DNA of 64,000 nt, from assembly GCF_029667115.1 (NCBI RefSeq), contig NZ_JARUIU010000002.1, positions 1 to 64,000 on the forward strand, in the 5' to 3' direction. This document shows positions 1-8,060 of the stretch, in pieces. How positions within the stretch are numbered: position 1 is the stretch's first letter; each line of letters starts with the position of its first letter. The DNA is from Jeotgalibacillus sp. ET6. GTDB taxonomy: Bacteria; Bacillota; Bacilli; Bacillales; Jeotgalibacillaceae. Below the pieces are notes generated by a model. The model did no database searches, was not told where the DNA came from, and worked only from the letters and a program-made list of their open reading frames with translations. The position numbers were made by a program, and so were the translations under genes.

Positions 1-110
1 CCATGGGAATTCAGAAAAATCAAATTTAAATAAATAATTTTTATATTTAGGTGTAATTTTAAGAAAAGAGGGAATTATATAAAGAAATTATCATAATGAG
101 GTGGGTCATT

Positions 111-251
111 TTGAAATCTTTACGGGAGCTCTCAGATGAGAAGCTGGTGGAGTCATTTGAAATAGCGAAACAAAAAGAGCTGTCAAATGATTTTATTAAA
201 CTCTTGGAATGTGAAATGAAAATCAGAGGTATTATCCAGCTGGTTAGCTGA
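111..251 (+). CDS. sda: Sda, checkpoint inhibitor of sporulation
   Basis: The protein is a 46-residue helical-hairpin type. In B. subtilis, Sda binds the histidine kinase KinA and blocks the phosphorelay when replication is perturbed. It starts with TTG at 111, behind a GAGGTGG ribosome-binding site at 98-104. The segments LSDEKLVESF, SNDFIKLLE and the IIQLVS end line up with the Sda family, and the length equals that of B. subtilis Sda. It is followed directly by a rho-independent terminator, so it is a single-gene unit. The identification rests on remembered family sequence, but the pattern is specific. Confidence 0.88.
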   Translation: MKSLRELSDEKLVESFEIAKQKELSNDFIKLLECEMKIRGIIQLVS

Positions 252-257
252 GCGATC

Positions 258-290
258 AACATGGCAAGCATTATTGCCGTGTTTTTTATA
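258..290 (+). terminator. Terminator of sda
   Basis: AACATGGCAA pairs with TTGCCGTGTT across a 6-base loop, followed by a T run. It begins 7 bases after the sda stop. Confidence 0.8.
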
Positions 291-389
291 TTCTGAATAT
301 TTTTTTTGTAAAGATAAGCCAGTGTAAAGGCTTACGAAAATACCTGTATGTTACAATGAAAAAACCATGAAAGAAGAAAGGTGACATAG

Positions 390-1259
390 ATGATAAAATT
401 ACTTGCATCAGACATGGATGGAACTCTATTAAATGGGGATCATGTTATTGGCCCTGCAAATATAAAAGCGATCAAAGAAGCACAGGCTCACGGAGTGGAG
501 GTGCTGGTTGCGACCGGGCGTTCATATGCGGAGGCAGTGACGCCGTTAAAAGATGCCGGCATCCGGTGCCCAATCATCGCTGTAAACGGTGCTGAGGTCC
601 GGGATGAAAACGGAAAGCAGCTGCTTGTCAGAGGAATTGATAAAGAAACAGCCCGCCATGCAGCGAAGCAGCTTGAACAGCTTGATATTTATTTTGAAGT
701 GTATACAGATACCGGAACGTATACAAACGATAAAGAGCAGGGCATTCAGCTTCTGATCGATATTTTCCTTACAACAAACCCCGATACACCGATGCCGCAT
801 GTCGAAGCGGAAGCACACAACCGATATGACGATGGCCATATTGAGGTAGTGGAAGGGTACGAAAGGATCTTTGAGGATTCAACCCATACTGTGTTTAAAT
901 TTCTTGCATTTTCGTCAAATCCTGAATCGCTGAAGCAAGCAAAAGAAATTCTGCTTAAAACAGAAGGCCTTGCCATCAGTTCCTCAGGTAAAGAAAACCT
1001 GGAAATCACAAGCATTCATGCACAAAAGGGACTTGCACTTGAAACATATTGTGAAATGAAAAAAATACCGATGAAAAATGTTATGGCAATTGGAGACAAC
1101 TACAATGATCTTTCCATGATGAAGATGGCAGGATATGCGGTTGCAATGGGCAATGCACCACAAGATATTAAGGATCAGTGTGCACACCTTACCGCCACCA
1201 ACCGCGAAGACGGAGTAGCGAAAGCCATTCAGCAGCTGATTATGGTGCCGTCCACGTAA
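390..1259 (+). CDS. HAD-superfamily Cof-type sugar-phosphate phosphatase
   Basis: This is a 289-residue cytosolic phosphatase of the Cof/YidA group, which usually hydrolyses sugar phosphates, FMN or similar small phosphates. The nucleophile motif DMDGT is at residues 8-12, VATGRS follows near residue 40, and the metal-binding GDNYNDLSMM begins at residue 235. Length and motif order are normal for the type with a C2 cap. An AAAGGTG ribosome-binding site precedes the ATG. The gene stands alone between two terminators. The exact substrate cannot be read from the sequence. Confidence 0.85.
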   Translation: MIKLLASDMDGTLLNGDHVIGPANIKAIKEAQAHGVEVLVATGRSYAEAVTPLKDAGIRCPIIAVNGAEVRDENGKQLLVRGIDKETARHAAKQLEQLDIYFEVYTDTGTYTNDKEQGIQLLIDIFLTTNPDTPMPHVEAEAHNRYDDGHIEVVEGYERIFEDSTHTVFKFLAFSSNPESLKQAKEILLKTEGLAISSSGKENLEITSIHAQKGLALETYCEMKKIPMKNVMAIGDNYNDLSMMKMAGYAVAMGNAPQDIKDQCAHLTATNREDGVAKAIQQLIMVPST

Positions 1260-1306
1260 AGTAAATGAACCGAATAATACTGTCATATAACGAAGCACGC
1301 TTATAA

Positions 1307-1350
1307 GGAAGCCCCGACGAATAATATTTTATTCGTCGGGGCCTTCTTTT
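1307..1350 (+). terminator. Strong terminator after the HAD phosphatase
   Basis: GAAGCCCCGACGAATA pairs with TATTCGTCGGGGCCTTC with one bulge, followed by a run of T. Confidence 0.9.
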
Positions 1351-1394
1351 TTTTGCAGTCTCTGAACTTCTTTCATTGAAATGCCATTGTACGA

Positions 1395-1600
1395 TAGAAG
1401 CGCCTTAGACTAAAAGGTCTCAGGACCTTTGACCGATTCACTGGGCTTAAGGTGGAAATACGAAAAAGAATAGGTTCATTGAAGCGCAAAGGGTGAGACA
1501 GGAAAATGCGGGAGCATCCACATGGCTCACCTCCCGCCACGCGGAAAGCCTCCGCCTGAAGCGGAAATGATCAGGTCTCCGTTTAGAAAAGGACGGTCAG
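1395..1600. repeat. Decayed relic of the interspersed repeat family
   Basis: The space between the HAD gene and the sugar kinase has no gene. It holds pieces resembling both strands of the repeat found at 7797, 11064, 28893 and 37113: GGTCTCAGG, CTTTGACCG and TTCACT near 1418-1445 in the reverse sense, and GCGGAAAGC plus TCCGCCTGAAGCG near 1540-1565 in the forward sense. The order is scrambled, so it looks like a degraded or twice-hit copy. Confidence 0.5.
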
Positions 1601-1657
1601 ATAAGAGTATGGTAAACTGAGATCATTCAAATACTTATGACCTGTAGGAGGAACACT

Positions 1658-2605
1658 ATGAAATCAGGAATTATCACCCTGGGGGAAGCATTGATTGACT
1701 TTATCCCTTTAGATGAAAGCAACAGCAGCTATCACAAAAGCCCGGGCGGCGCCCCAGCAAATGTCGCGGTGGGAGTGGCCCGCCTCGGAATTGAATCTCA
1801 TTTTATAGGTAAAGTGGGAGAAGATGTCCTCGGGCGATTTTTAAAGGATACTTTAAACAGCTATGGCGTAAATACGGATTCTATGAAGCTGACCAGAGAT
1901 CACCGCACAGGTGTCGTCTTTGTCACATTGGCAGAGGGAGGAGAAAGAAGCTTCGACTTTTACATTGACCCGAGTGCAGACCGTTTTTTAACGGCAGAAG
2001 AATTAAATGATTCTGTATTCGAACAGTCAAAGATCTTTCACTTTGGTTCTATTTCCATGATCAGTGAACCCTCTAAAGGAGCGACTCAAAAAGCGGTGGA
2101 ATTAGCAAAAAAGCATGGGCTTTTGGTTTCCTACGACCCAAATCTCCGCTTAAGTCTTTGGGAAAACCCGGAGCAGGCACGCAGAACGATTGTCTCCATG
2201 CTCGATCAAGTGGATGTCCTGAAAATATCAGAGGAAGAGCTGGAGTTTTTAACGGGTACCTTTGACATTCAAAAAGGTGTGGAAGTGCTCCAGAACTATC
2301 CTATTCCACTCATTTTAATCACGATGGGGGCAGAAGGAAGCCACTTGTATACAAAGGAAGGTCATTTGCACGTCCCGGCGCGTAAAGTACAAGCTGTCGA
2401 CACAACAGGTGCAGGAGATGCATTCGTATCCGGCGTCTTGTATGGATTGCATGAACATCAGGGTAATCTTGAATCCATGACGATTGAAGAAGCCGCTGCC
2501 ATTGTTCAACTCGCATCTAATTCCGGTGCACTTGCCGCTTCCACAAAAGGAGCGATGACTGCTCTTCCGACCATAGAGGAAGTAAAGCATTTTCATCAAA
2601 AATAA
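1658..2605 (+). CDS. PfkB-family carbohydrate kinase, probable fructokinase
   Basis: A 315-residue ribokinase-fold kinase that would phosphorylate a free sugar, most likely fructose. The substrate-side motif GGAPANVAVGVARLG lies near residue 32. The catalytic signature DTTGAGDAFVSG begins at residue 248, with the base Asp in GAGD at 254. ATG 1658 is chosen because GTAGGAGG sits just before it; an upstream TTG at 1637 would have no ribosome-binding site. PTS-delivered fructose 1-phosphate is handled by fruK in this window, so this enzyme would serve sugar arriving unphosphorylated, for example from sucrose. Ribose-type or 2-keto-3-deoxygluconate substrates are not excluded. Confidence 0.8.
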   Translation: MKSGIITLGEALIDFIPLDESNSSYHKSPGGAPANVAVGVARLGIESHFIGKVGEDVLGRFLKDTLNSYGVNTDSMKLTRDHRTGVVFVTLAEGGERSFDFYIDPSADRFLTAEELNDSVFEQSKIFHFGSISMISEPSKGATQKAVELAKKHGLLVSYDPNLRLSLWENPEQARRTIVSMLDQVDVLKISEEELEFLTGTFDIQKGVEVLQNYPIPLILITMGAEGSHLYTKEGHLHVPARKVQAVDTTGAGDAFVSGVLYGLHEHQGNLESMTIEEAAAIVQLASNSGALAASTKGAMTALPTIEEVKHFHQK

Positions 2606-2682
2606 TAATAATAAATCATCGGGAATAAGCTAAAGTATTGCTGTATGTCTTACGTTCTTTTAAAGAAGAAAAAATCCATAAC

Positions 2683-2731
2683 AAAAAGAGAATGTCCTCA
2701 CGAAAAATTACTGTGAAGACATTCTCTTTTT
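2683..2731. terminator. Bidirectional terminator between sugar kinase and bshB2
   Basis: AAAAAGAGAATGTC pairs with GACATTCTCTTTTT around a GTGA/TCAC inner stem. It has A- and T-runs on opposite sides and lies between two convergent genes. Confidence 0.9.
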
Positions 2732-3415
2732 TTAGTTATACCCCTGATCAAAACGGTAGTTGTAAAAACGTTCTTTTGTAACCCATTCAATGGCTTCGGG
2801 TTCGTTTTGTGCAAGGCGTTTTTCTAAATCTTTAAGCATCCATGCCGTCTGTGAAAGGTGTGCACGCATCGTGTTCAGCTTCAGCTCTCTTACAGCGCTC
2901 ACGTCATGAATAACATCTGGCGCGCCAAGCTCTGATTGTGTATTATTGGCAAAAGCCAGACAATGGAGTTTTGGACGCTGGTTTTCAGGGATGCGGCCAA
3001 CTGCCCGAACAACAGCACGGGCTGTCGCTTCATGGTCGGGGTGAACGCAATAATCCGGATAGAACGTGATCACAAGAGAAGGATTTGTATCATCGATCAG
3101 ATTTTTCATCATCCCAACCATTTTTTCGTCATCCTCAAACTCCACTGTTTTATCTCTTAGTCCCATCATGCGAAGATCTGTTAATCCCATCGCGTTGGCG
3201 GCACCTTGCAGCTCTTGTTTACGGATAAGCGGAAGAGATTCACGCGTTGCAAAAGGAGGGTTTCCAAGATTTCTTCCCATTTCGCCAAGTGTGAGGCATG
3301 CGTAAGTGACCCCGGTTCCCATTTGAAGATGGGTGGCAATGGTGCCGGATACCCCAAAAGCTTCATCGTCGGGGTGCGGGAAAATAACAAGGACGTGCTT
3401 TTCTTTTTCTATCAT
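2732..3415 (-). CDS. bshB2: Bacillithiol biosynthesis deacetylase BshB2
   Basis: A 227-residue zinc deacetylase of the PIG-L/LmbE family. BshB enzymes remove the acetyl group from GlcNAc-malate, the second step of bacillithiol synthesis, and some also act on bacillithiol S-conjugates. The zinc motif HPDDE is at residues 14-18 and a second HPDHEA near residue 119. ATG 3415 is preceded by AAGGAG; the reading frame extends further upstream but without a ribosome-binding site, and that would overlap yojF more deeply. The yojF-bshB2 pairing is typical of Bacillus and supports BshB2 (YojG) rather than BshB1. Confidence 0.88.
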   Translation of the reverse strand: MIEKEKHVLVIFPHPDDEAFGVSGTIATHLQMGTGVTYACLTLGEMGRNLGNPPFATRESLPLIRKQELQGAANAMGLTDLRMMGLRDKTVEFEDDEKMVGMMKNLIDDTNPSLVITFYPDYCVHPDHEATARAVVRAVGRIPENQRPKLHCLAFANNTQSELGAPDVIHDVSAVRELKLNTMRAHLSQTAWMLKDLEKRLAQNEPEAIEWVTKERFYNYRFDQGYN

Positions 3416-3437
3416 TACAGGATCTCCTTCCTCGATA

Positions 3438-3785
3438 TTAATCAAAAGGCGTTTCACTTATTTGAAGAGCAACAGCAAGCTTGCCCTCATGGTCGTGGCC
3501 AGCCATAATCAAACGTTTGTTTGAATCCAGTTCATAGTGGGTGATTCCCTGTGCGTAGATCCATCCAAGCTCAATTTTTAATCCGACCCGGGAAGGAGAA
3601 TCTCCTATAATTTTGCCGAGTTCATACGTTACTTTTGCATTTCGTATAAAAGCACCGGCATTAAAAAAGGCTTCATCTACATGAGTGGCGTAGGAACCAT
3701 TGGTTGTTTCTAAATGTATATAAACTTCTTTACCTGCATAACGGTCAATTAGTGTCTGCACTTCTTCAATCTTGACAGGCTCCAT
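3438..3785 (-). CDS. yojF: YojF family protein (DUF1806)
   Basis: A 115-residue soluble protein of the DUF1806 family, which accompanies the bacillithiol deacetylase BshB2 in Bacillus genomes. AAGGGGGT precedes the ATG. The stop lies 22 bases upstream of the bshB2 start, so the two are co-transcribed. No catalytic motif is evident. A partner or accessory role in bacillithiol metabolism is inferred from linkage only. Confidence 0.82.
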   Translation of the reverse strand: MEPVKIEEVQTLIDRYAGKEVYIHLETTNGSYATHVDEAFFNAGAFIRNAKVTYELGKIIGDSPSRVGLKIELGWIYAQGITHYELDSNKRLIMAGHDHEGKLAVALQISETPFD

Positions 3786-3923
3786 GTAAGTAACCCCCTT
3801 TGGCGGCTAATAATTTTGTTCTTAACTTATAGTACTTGAAAAAAGATAAGAATGCGAAAAATGAGACTTGAAAAGAGAACAGAAAGCAAAAACCGCTGCT
3901 CTCAGATGAGGGCAGCGGAAAAG

Positions 3924-4199
3924 TTATTTTCCAGGATCTTTAATACGATTTTCGTTCCGGTCGTCTGGATTGTAATCTTTTTTATTTGTATTCTCGGGTG
4001 TCCGCTCTTTTTGGAGAGGGACTTCCTCATTTTTATTAATTTGTTCTTTTCGCTGACCTGCATAAAAACCGACGGCAATTACAGCAATGACGGTTGCAAT
4101 GACGGCAACAAGAGCTGCAATTCCTGCTGAACCGGAGATCAGGTAAACTCCAATAAATACACCTACACCGACAGCGATCGCAATAACAAAATTGATCAT
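3924..4199 (-). CDS. Small membrane protein of unknown function
   Basis: A 91-residue protein. The first 48 residues are two closely spaced hydrophobic stretches rich in Val, Ile, Ala and Gly, and the remaining half is a hydrophilic, charged tail (RKEQINKNEEVPLQ and beyond). It is probably anchored in the membrane with a cytosolic or wall-facing tail. A GAGGTGA ribosome-binding site precedes the ATG. It lies downstream of pdxK on the same strand with a 93-base gap. I do not recognise the family. Confidence 0.6.
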   Translation of the reverse strand: MINFVIAIAVGVGVFIGVYLISGSAGIAALVAVIATVIAVIAVGFYAGQRKEQINKNEEVPLQKERTPENTNKKDYNPDDRNENRIKDPGK

Positions 4200-4292
4200 A
4201 CCTTCACCTCATTGGAATACATTTTACTCCATATATTCCTTTAAAGTGATATGCTTAAACACATGAATCGGCATATATAGGTAAAATATGCA

Positions 4293-5132
4293 CTATGACT
4301 GAATGGTCTGCTCCTGTATTGAACTTTTTTCAAATCGGCTGAATGCTCCATGCATGACGGGACCAACATATTCATTCAGCTTCCAGCCGTGATGAATGGC
4401 AGCCGTCACAAATTGCTTCGCATTCGCTACAGCTTCCTTCAATTCACTGCCATTTGCCAGGTTGGCTGTAATAGCAGCAGCAAATGTACAGCCTGCTCCA
4501 TGATTATAAGATGTGTTTGCTTTCTCTGCTTCCAATAGGAAGTAGGTGGTGCCATCATAAAAAAGATCGAGCGCCTTGTCGTGCTCAAGCTGTTTGCCGC
4601 CTTTAATCACGACTGAACGTGCACCGTAATCAATTATTTTTTGTGCTGCAGTTTTCATATCCTCAATCGTACGCAAAGCACCCATTCCGGATAATTGGCC
4701 TGCTTCAAACAAGTTAGGTGTGACGATAGCTGCTCGTGGAAGCAGAAATTCCTGCATGGCGCCTACCGTTTCAGGGTGCAGGACTTCGTCTTCTCCTTTG
4801 CAAACCATAACCGGGTCGATCACGACATTTCGAACCCCCGAGCGGTCGATCGCAGCAGCTGCAGTTTCAATGATTTCAACTGAACCAAGCATGCCGGTTT
4901 TAATCGCATCCACGCCTGTGGACAGGGCAGTATCCAGCTGAGCCTTAAGTGTTTCAATTGGCAATGGATGTACATTATGATGCCAATAGTTTTCAGGGTC
5001 CATTGTGACAACAGTTGTTAAGGCTGTCATTCCATAGGTTCCATGCTCCTGAAAGGTTTTTAAGTCTGCCTGTATCCCTGCGCCTCCGCTCGTATCAGAG
5101 CCGGCAATCGTTAATGTTTTAGGTAAACTCAT
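4293..5132 (-). CDS. pdxK: Pyridoxine/pyridoxal kinase (ThiD-like fold)
   Basis: A 279-residue ribokinase-superfamily enzyme. AGSDTSGGAGIQADLKTF at residues 11-28 is the substrate-binding signature of ThiD and the Bacillus-type PdxK. NHGAGCTFAAA near residue 217 is the catalytic anion-hole loop, with Cys in the place where many kinases have Asp, as in the Bacillus pyridoxal kinase. The gene order with ung nearby matches B. subtilis pdxK (ywdB), so vitamin B6 salvage is favoured over thiamine HMP phosphorylation. AAGGAGGAG precedes the ATG. Confidence 0.82.
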   Translation of the reverse strand: MSLPKTLTIAGSDTSGGAGIQADLKTFQEHGTYGMTALTTVVTMDPENYWHHNVHPLPIETLKAQLDTALSTGVDAIKTGMLGSVEIIETAAAAIDRSGVRNVVIDPVMVCKGEDEVLHPETVGAMQEFLLPRAAIVTPNLFEAGQLSGMGALRTIEDMKTAAQKIIDYGARSVVIKGGKQLEHDKALDLFYDGTTYFLLEAEKANTSYNHGAGCTFAAAITANLANGSELKEAVANAKQFVTAAIHHGWKLNEYVGPVMHGAFSRFEKSSIQEQTIQS

Positions 5133-5328
5133 CTCAATCTCCTCCTTAGTTCACTTTCCTTTAGTATGTTCAATAATAGCATGGAGGGCGCAGGATTTAA
5201 ATCATTCCGCTTTCGGTTCATTTCGCGATTTCCTGGGAAATATTTCGTCGTGAATTAAAGAGTCAGCAGGGGTTTTGTCGGAAATATGGACGTGTTCTGA
5301 TAACCCCGGCAGGATGTGGTGGAATCTG

Positions 5329-5357
5329 TTTCCAATATACGCCCTTTTTCGTATAAT
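5329..5357 (+). promoter_or_regulatory. Sigma-A promoter of the DUF4230 gene
   Basis: TTTCCA at 5329-5334 and TATAAT at 5352-5357 are separated by 17 bases. The -10 is a perfect match. The rest of the 5133-5328 gap shows nothing beyond the pdxK upstream region. Confidence 0.55.
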
Positions 5358-5387
5358 AATAGAATAGAAAGAAAAGAAGGGAGAAAA

Positions 5388-5444
5388 ATGATGATAAATT
5401 TTCTTTCCAAACAGGCGGGCGCGGTGCCAGGTGAAGCTAAATGA
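5388..5444 (+). CDS. 18-codon upstream frame overlapping the DUF4230 start
   Basis: ATG 5388 follows a strong AAGAAGGGAG ribosome-binding site. The frame runs 18 codons (begins MMINFLSKQ) and ends in a TGA at 5442-5444 that overlaps ATG 5441 of the next gene. The downstream start has only a weak GGTGAAG site, so translation of the main gene may be coupled to this frame. It could be a leader peptide or a coupling device; no homolog is known to me. Confidence 0.45.
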   Translation: MMINFLSKQAGAVPGEAK

Positions 5445-6076
5445 TGAAAATGGGTAAAACCCTGTATATATTTTGGCGTTTAAAATACATTTTACTAGGT
5501 TTGCTGCTTATTTTTATTGTCTTTGGAGGTCTGTTTGCTTCCAAGGTGTGGCTTTCAGGCGACACGAAAGAACAGGAGTCGGCTGCTTTTGTAGAACAGG
5601 TAAGGGATATGAGTGCACTCGCAACGTCTCAGGCTTTTATAAAAGCGGTGGTGGAACAAACGGATAACCAGCTTTTCGGCCAGGATATAGGGATCAATCT
5701 TCCGGGCACTGAGCGGCGCATCTTGCTGATCGTGCCAGGGACTGTTCTTGCAGGAGTAGATCTTGAAGCGATTAACGAAGAAGATATTGAACTAAATGAG
5801 GAAGCAAAGACCATACAAATCACGATTCCCCGTGCTTCATTTCTGCAGGAGCCAGCAGTGGATATGGAAAATGTCCGGGCGTTTTCAGTTGAAGGGATAT
5901 TCAGAAGCAATGTGAATTGGGAAGAAGGCTTTGAAATCGTTTCGGAAGCGCAGGCGCTGATTAAGAAAGAAGCGGAGCAGCAGGGGATTCTTACGCAGGC
6001 TGAAACCAATGCAGAACAAGTGTTAAAACAGTTTTTTGACTATGCAGGCTATGAAGCAACCATCGTATTTGATTAA
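5441..6076 (+). CDS. Membrane-anchored DUF4230 protein
   Basis: A 211-residue protein with one N-terminal membrane anchor (about residues 13-33) and an extracytoplasmic body matching the DUF4230 pattern: a GTVLAGVDLEAI segment near residue 100, then EEDIE and an IQITIPRASFL strand. The family is widespread but has no assigned function. Its start overlaps an 18-codon upstream frame and ung follows 30 bases later, so it is probably read with the ung cluster. Confidence 0.7.
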   Translation: MMKMGKTLYIFWRLKYILLGLLLIFIVFGGLFASKVWLSGDTKEQESAAFVEQVRDMSALATSQAFIKAVVEQTDNQLFGQDIGINLPGTERRILLIVPGTVLAGVDLEAINEEDIELNEEAKTIQITIPRASFLQEPAVDMENVRAFSVEGIFRSNVNWEEGFEIVSEAQALIKKEAEQQGILTQAETNAEQVLKQFFDYAGYEATIVFD

Positions 6077-6106
6077 CGCCAAAAAACATAAAGGGAGGCG
6101 TGAACC

Positions 6107-6784
6107 ATGGCAAAAACGATCTTAAAAAATGACTGGCAGCCTCTGCTTGAAAAAGAATTTGCCAAGCCGTATTATTTGGAATTAAGAGAATTTCTAAAAG
6201 AAGAATACACAAATGAAACAGTCTATCCGCCTATGGATCAGATTTATCAGGCTCTTCAAAATACACCTTTTTCCAAGGTGAAGGTCGTTATTTTAGGCCA
6301 GGACCCCTATCATGGTCCAGGACAGGCGCATGGGCTGAGTTTTTCAGTAAAGACTGGTGTGAAAATTCCTCCATCTTTAAGAAATATATATAAAGAAATG
6401 CAGCAGGATATCGGCCTTGCGATTCCCCGTAATGGAAATTTGGAAAAGTGGACGAAAGAGGGCGTTCTGCTTTTAAATACTGTGCTGACCGTTCGACATG
6501 GCGAAGCAAACTCTCACCGGAAAAAGGGGTGGGAAACATTAACAAATGAAATCATTTCTCTGATTGGCAGTCGCGAAAAGCCGGCCGTATTTATTTTGTG
6601 GGGAAAGCCTGCAGAAGCCAAAAGGGAGTTAATTAATGAAGAGATTCATTGTGTGCTGACTTCACCACATCCCAGCCCCTTATCTGCAAGCAGGGGGTTT
6701 TTTGGAAGCAGTCCTTTTTCCAAAGCGAATGCTTTCCTTCGGGAAAAGGGCATACCTGAAGTCGATTGGTCATTAGAGGAATAA
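6107..6784 (+). CDS. ung: Uracil-DNA glycosylase
   Basis: A 225-residue family-1 UDG that removes uracil from DNA for base-excision repair. GQDPYHG carries the catalytic Asp66 and HPSPLSA carries His188; both are intact, and the length is the same as other Bacillus Ung. GGGAGG precedes the ATG. It starts a tight run with the next three genes, as in the ywd region of B. subtilis. Confidence 0.97.
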   Translation: MAKTILKNDWQPLLEKEFAKPYYLELREFLKEEYTNETVYPPMDQIYQALQNTPFSKVKVVILGQDPYHGPGQAHGLSFSVKTGVKIPPSLRNIYKEMQQDIGLAIPRNGNLEKWTKEGVLLLNTVLTVRHGEANSHRKKGWETLTNEIISLIGSREKPAVFILWGKPAEAKRELINEEIHCVLTSPHPSPLSASRGFFGSSPFSKANAFLREKGIPEVDWSLEE

Positions 6785-6820
6785 TATAGTATATTTTGAA
6801 TGAAGGGAGGCAGATGGAAT

Positions 6821-7024
6821 ATGGAATCAAAACGCATAAATTGCCTTGCCTGCAAGCACTACTATGTTACATGGGATCCGAAATTTCCTAAGGGCTGCAG
6901 AGCCCATCAATTTAAAACGAATCATCTGCCTTCATTACAAGTATTTCGTGCATCCGGCCGGTCTTGTCTGGCGTTTGAAAAAAAGGACCGTCTGATTCAT
7001 TCATCGGACGGAAGGAGAGTGTAG
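6821..7024 (+). CDS. Small cysteine-motif protein next to ung
   Basis: A 67-residue protein with CLAC near the N-terminus (residues 8-11), then a further Cys in GCRAH and one in GRSCLAF. This spacing could bind a metal ion. Relatives lie after ung in many Bacillus genomes and are sometimes mislabelled as uracil-DNA glycosylase because of that position. ATG 6821 is taken because AAGGGAGG lies 10 bases upstream, while the in-frame ATG at 6800 lacks a site. Function unknown. Confidence 0.7.
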   Translation: MESKRINCLACKHYYVTWDPKFPKGCRAHQFKTNHLPSLQVFRASGRSCLAFEKKDRLIHSSDGRRV

Positions 7025-7028
7025 CATC

Positions 7029-7322
7029 ATGAGTATTAGCGAAGAACAGCTTCTGGCGAAAATAGAGCAGCAGATTGGACAGGCCAAGAATGCTTCTTCT
7101 GCCCAAAAAAGAGAGCATCTCCATGCAATTAGAACCTTATGCGATCTTGCGCTTGATAACAATGCGCCATCCACTGGAGCTTTTAGCAGTGTGGAAGCAG
7201 GACGTATCGAGGTAAAACAGACTCCTGTTTATTCGGCTCCTGCTCAGCCTGTTTCAGTTTCACAGGAAAAACCGGTCAAAATGGAAGACGGAGCGAACGG
7301 GGATTCTTTATTTGATTTTTAA
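7029..7322 (+). CDS. ywdI: YwdI-like protein (DUF5327)
   Basis: A 97-residue hydrophilic protein with an N-terminal helical segment (MSISEEQLLAKIEQQI), a low-complexity middle rich in Pro, Val and Ser, and a short GDSLFDF end. This is the layout of DUF5327/YwdI proteins, which sit between ung and ywdK in Bacillus. It begins 4 bases after the previous stop behind GGAGAG. No biochemical role is known. Confidence 0.72.
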   Translation: MSISEEQLLAKIEQQIGQAKNASSAQKREHLHAIRTLCDLALDNNAPSTGAFSSVEAGRIEVKQTPVYSAPAQPVSVSQEKPVKMEDGANGDSLFDF

Positions 7323-7340
7323 GAAGAGGAGAATGGCTTA

Positions 7341-7712
7341 ATGAAATTATTTATTATCATTGGTGCGATCAATGCACTTCTGTCTGTAGGACTTGGAGCA
7401 TTTGGGGCTCATGCATTAGAAGGCAGAGTGGAGGCAAAGTATCTGGACACCTGGAATACGGCCGTTCAGTACCAGATGTTTCATGCAACAGGCATTTTAA
7501 TTATCGGCATTTTAATGGGCACGCTTCCGGCTACTGGATTATTAAGCTGGGCAGGGTGGCTTATGCTTGTGGGAATCCTGGTATTCTCAGGAAGTCTATA
7601 TGTTCTCAGCCTTTCTGGAATCAGCGTCCTCGGAGCCATCACACCAATAGGCGGTGTAGCCTTTTTAGCAGCATGGATTTGCTTAATAGCCGCTGCTGTG
7701 AAAGGTCTGTAA
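7341..7712 (+). CDS. ywdK: DUF423 membrane protein YwdK
   Basis: A 123-residue integral membrane protein with four hydrophobic segments. The family signature is GAFGAHALEGR near residue 20 and the paired tryptophan/glycine loops after it. The DUF423 family is common in Gram-positives and proteobacteria and has no proven function. GAAGAGGAG precedes the ATG. It is the last gene of the ung cluster and is followed by a repeat element that can end transcription. Confidence 0.85.
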   Translation: MKLFIIIGAINALLSVGLGAFGAHALEGRVEAKYLDTWNTAVQYQMFHATGILIIGILMGTLPATGLLSWAGWLMLVGILVFSGSLYVLSLSGISVLGAITPIGGVAFLAAWICLIAAAVKGL

Positions 7713-7725
7713 ACTTAGCATAAAG

Positions 7726-7775
7726 TAAGAGGCTGGGACATACCTGAAAAAGGTTAAGAATGGAGCATCTTGCGT
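7726..7775 (+). repeat. Truncated left end of the interspersed repeat
   Basis: AAGAGGCTGGGACA at 7727-7740 and the A-rich bases after it repeat the left end of the full element that begins at 7797. The copy stops after about 50 bases, so a left end is present twice in tandem. Confidence 0.6.
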
Positions 7776-7796
7776 TCATATGTGGTGAGTAAAGTC

Positions 7797-8021
7797 AAAG
7801 AGGCTGGGACAAAACTCAAAAAAGTTTAAAAAATGAGGATTTATTTATTACTTGTAGTAGGTGAGCGGAGCGGAAGGTGTGACTCCTGCAGGACATGACG
7901 GCAAGCTGAGACCCCGCAAGGCAAAGCCTTGAGGAGGGCTCAGGTCCCTGAAGAAAGCGTCCGCCTGAAGCGCAGCCGAACCGGTCAAAGAGCTTGAGAC
8001 ATTTATTGTCCCAAGCTCTTT
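7797..8021 (+). repeat. Interspersed repeat element, copy A (225 bp)
   Basis: The left end AAAGAGGCTGGGACAAAA at 7797-7814 is nearly the reverse complement of the right end around TTGTCCCAAGCTCTTT at 8006-8021, so the element has terminal inverted repeats of about 18 bp. The centre carries the family core (GAGCGGAGCGGAAGG, CTCCTGCAGGA, CGTCCGCCTGAAGCG), with a few indels against copies B and C. The right end alone forms AGAGCTTG/CAAGCTCT followed by T, a terminator, which would serve ywdK. Confidence 0.85.
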
Positions 8022-8060
8022 TTTCTTATAGAATTCTTTAATACCGCGGGGTAATGCCCC

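Noticed and set aside
3852-4130. Plus-strand frame with a hydrophobic stretch opposite the small membrane protein
   Set aside because: It is the complement of the minus-strand gene, which has a proper ribosome-binding site; this frame has none.
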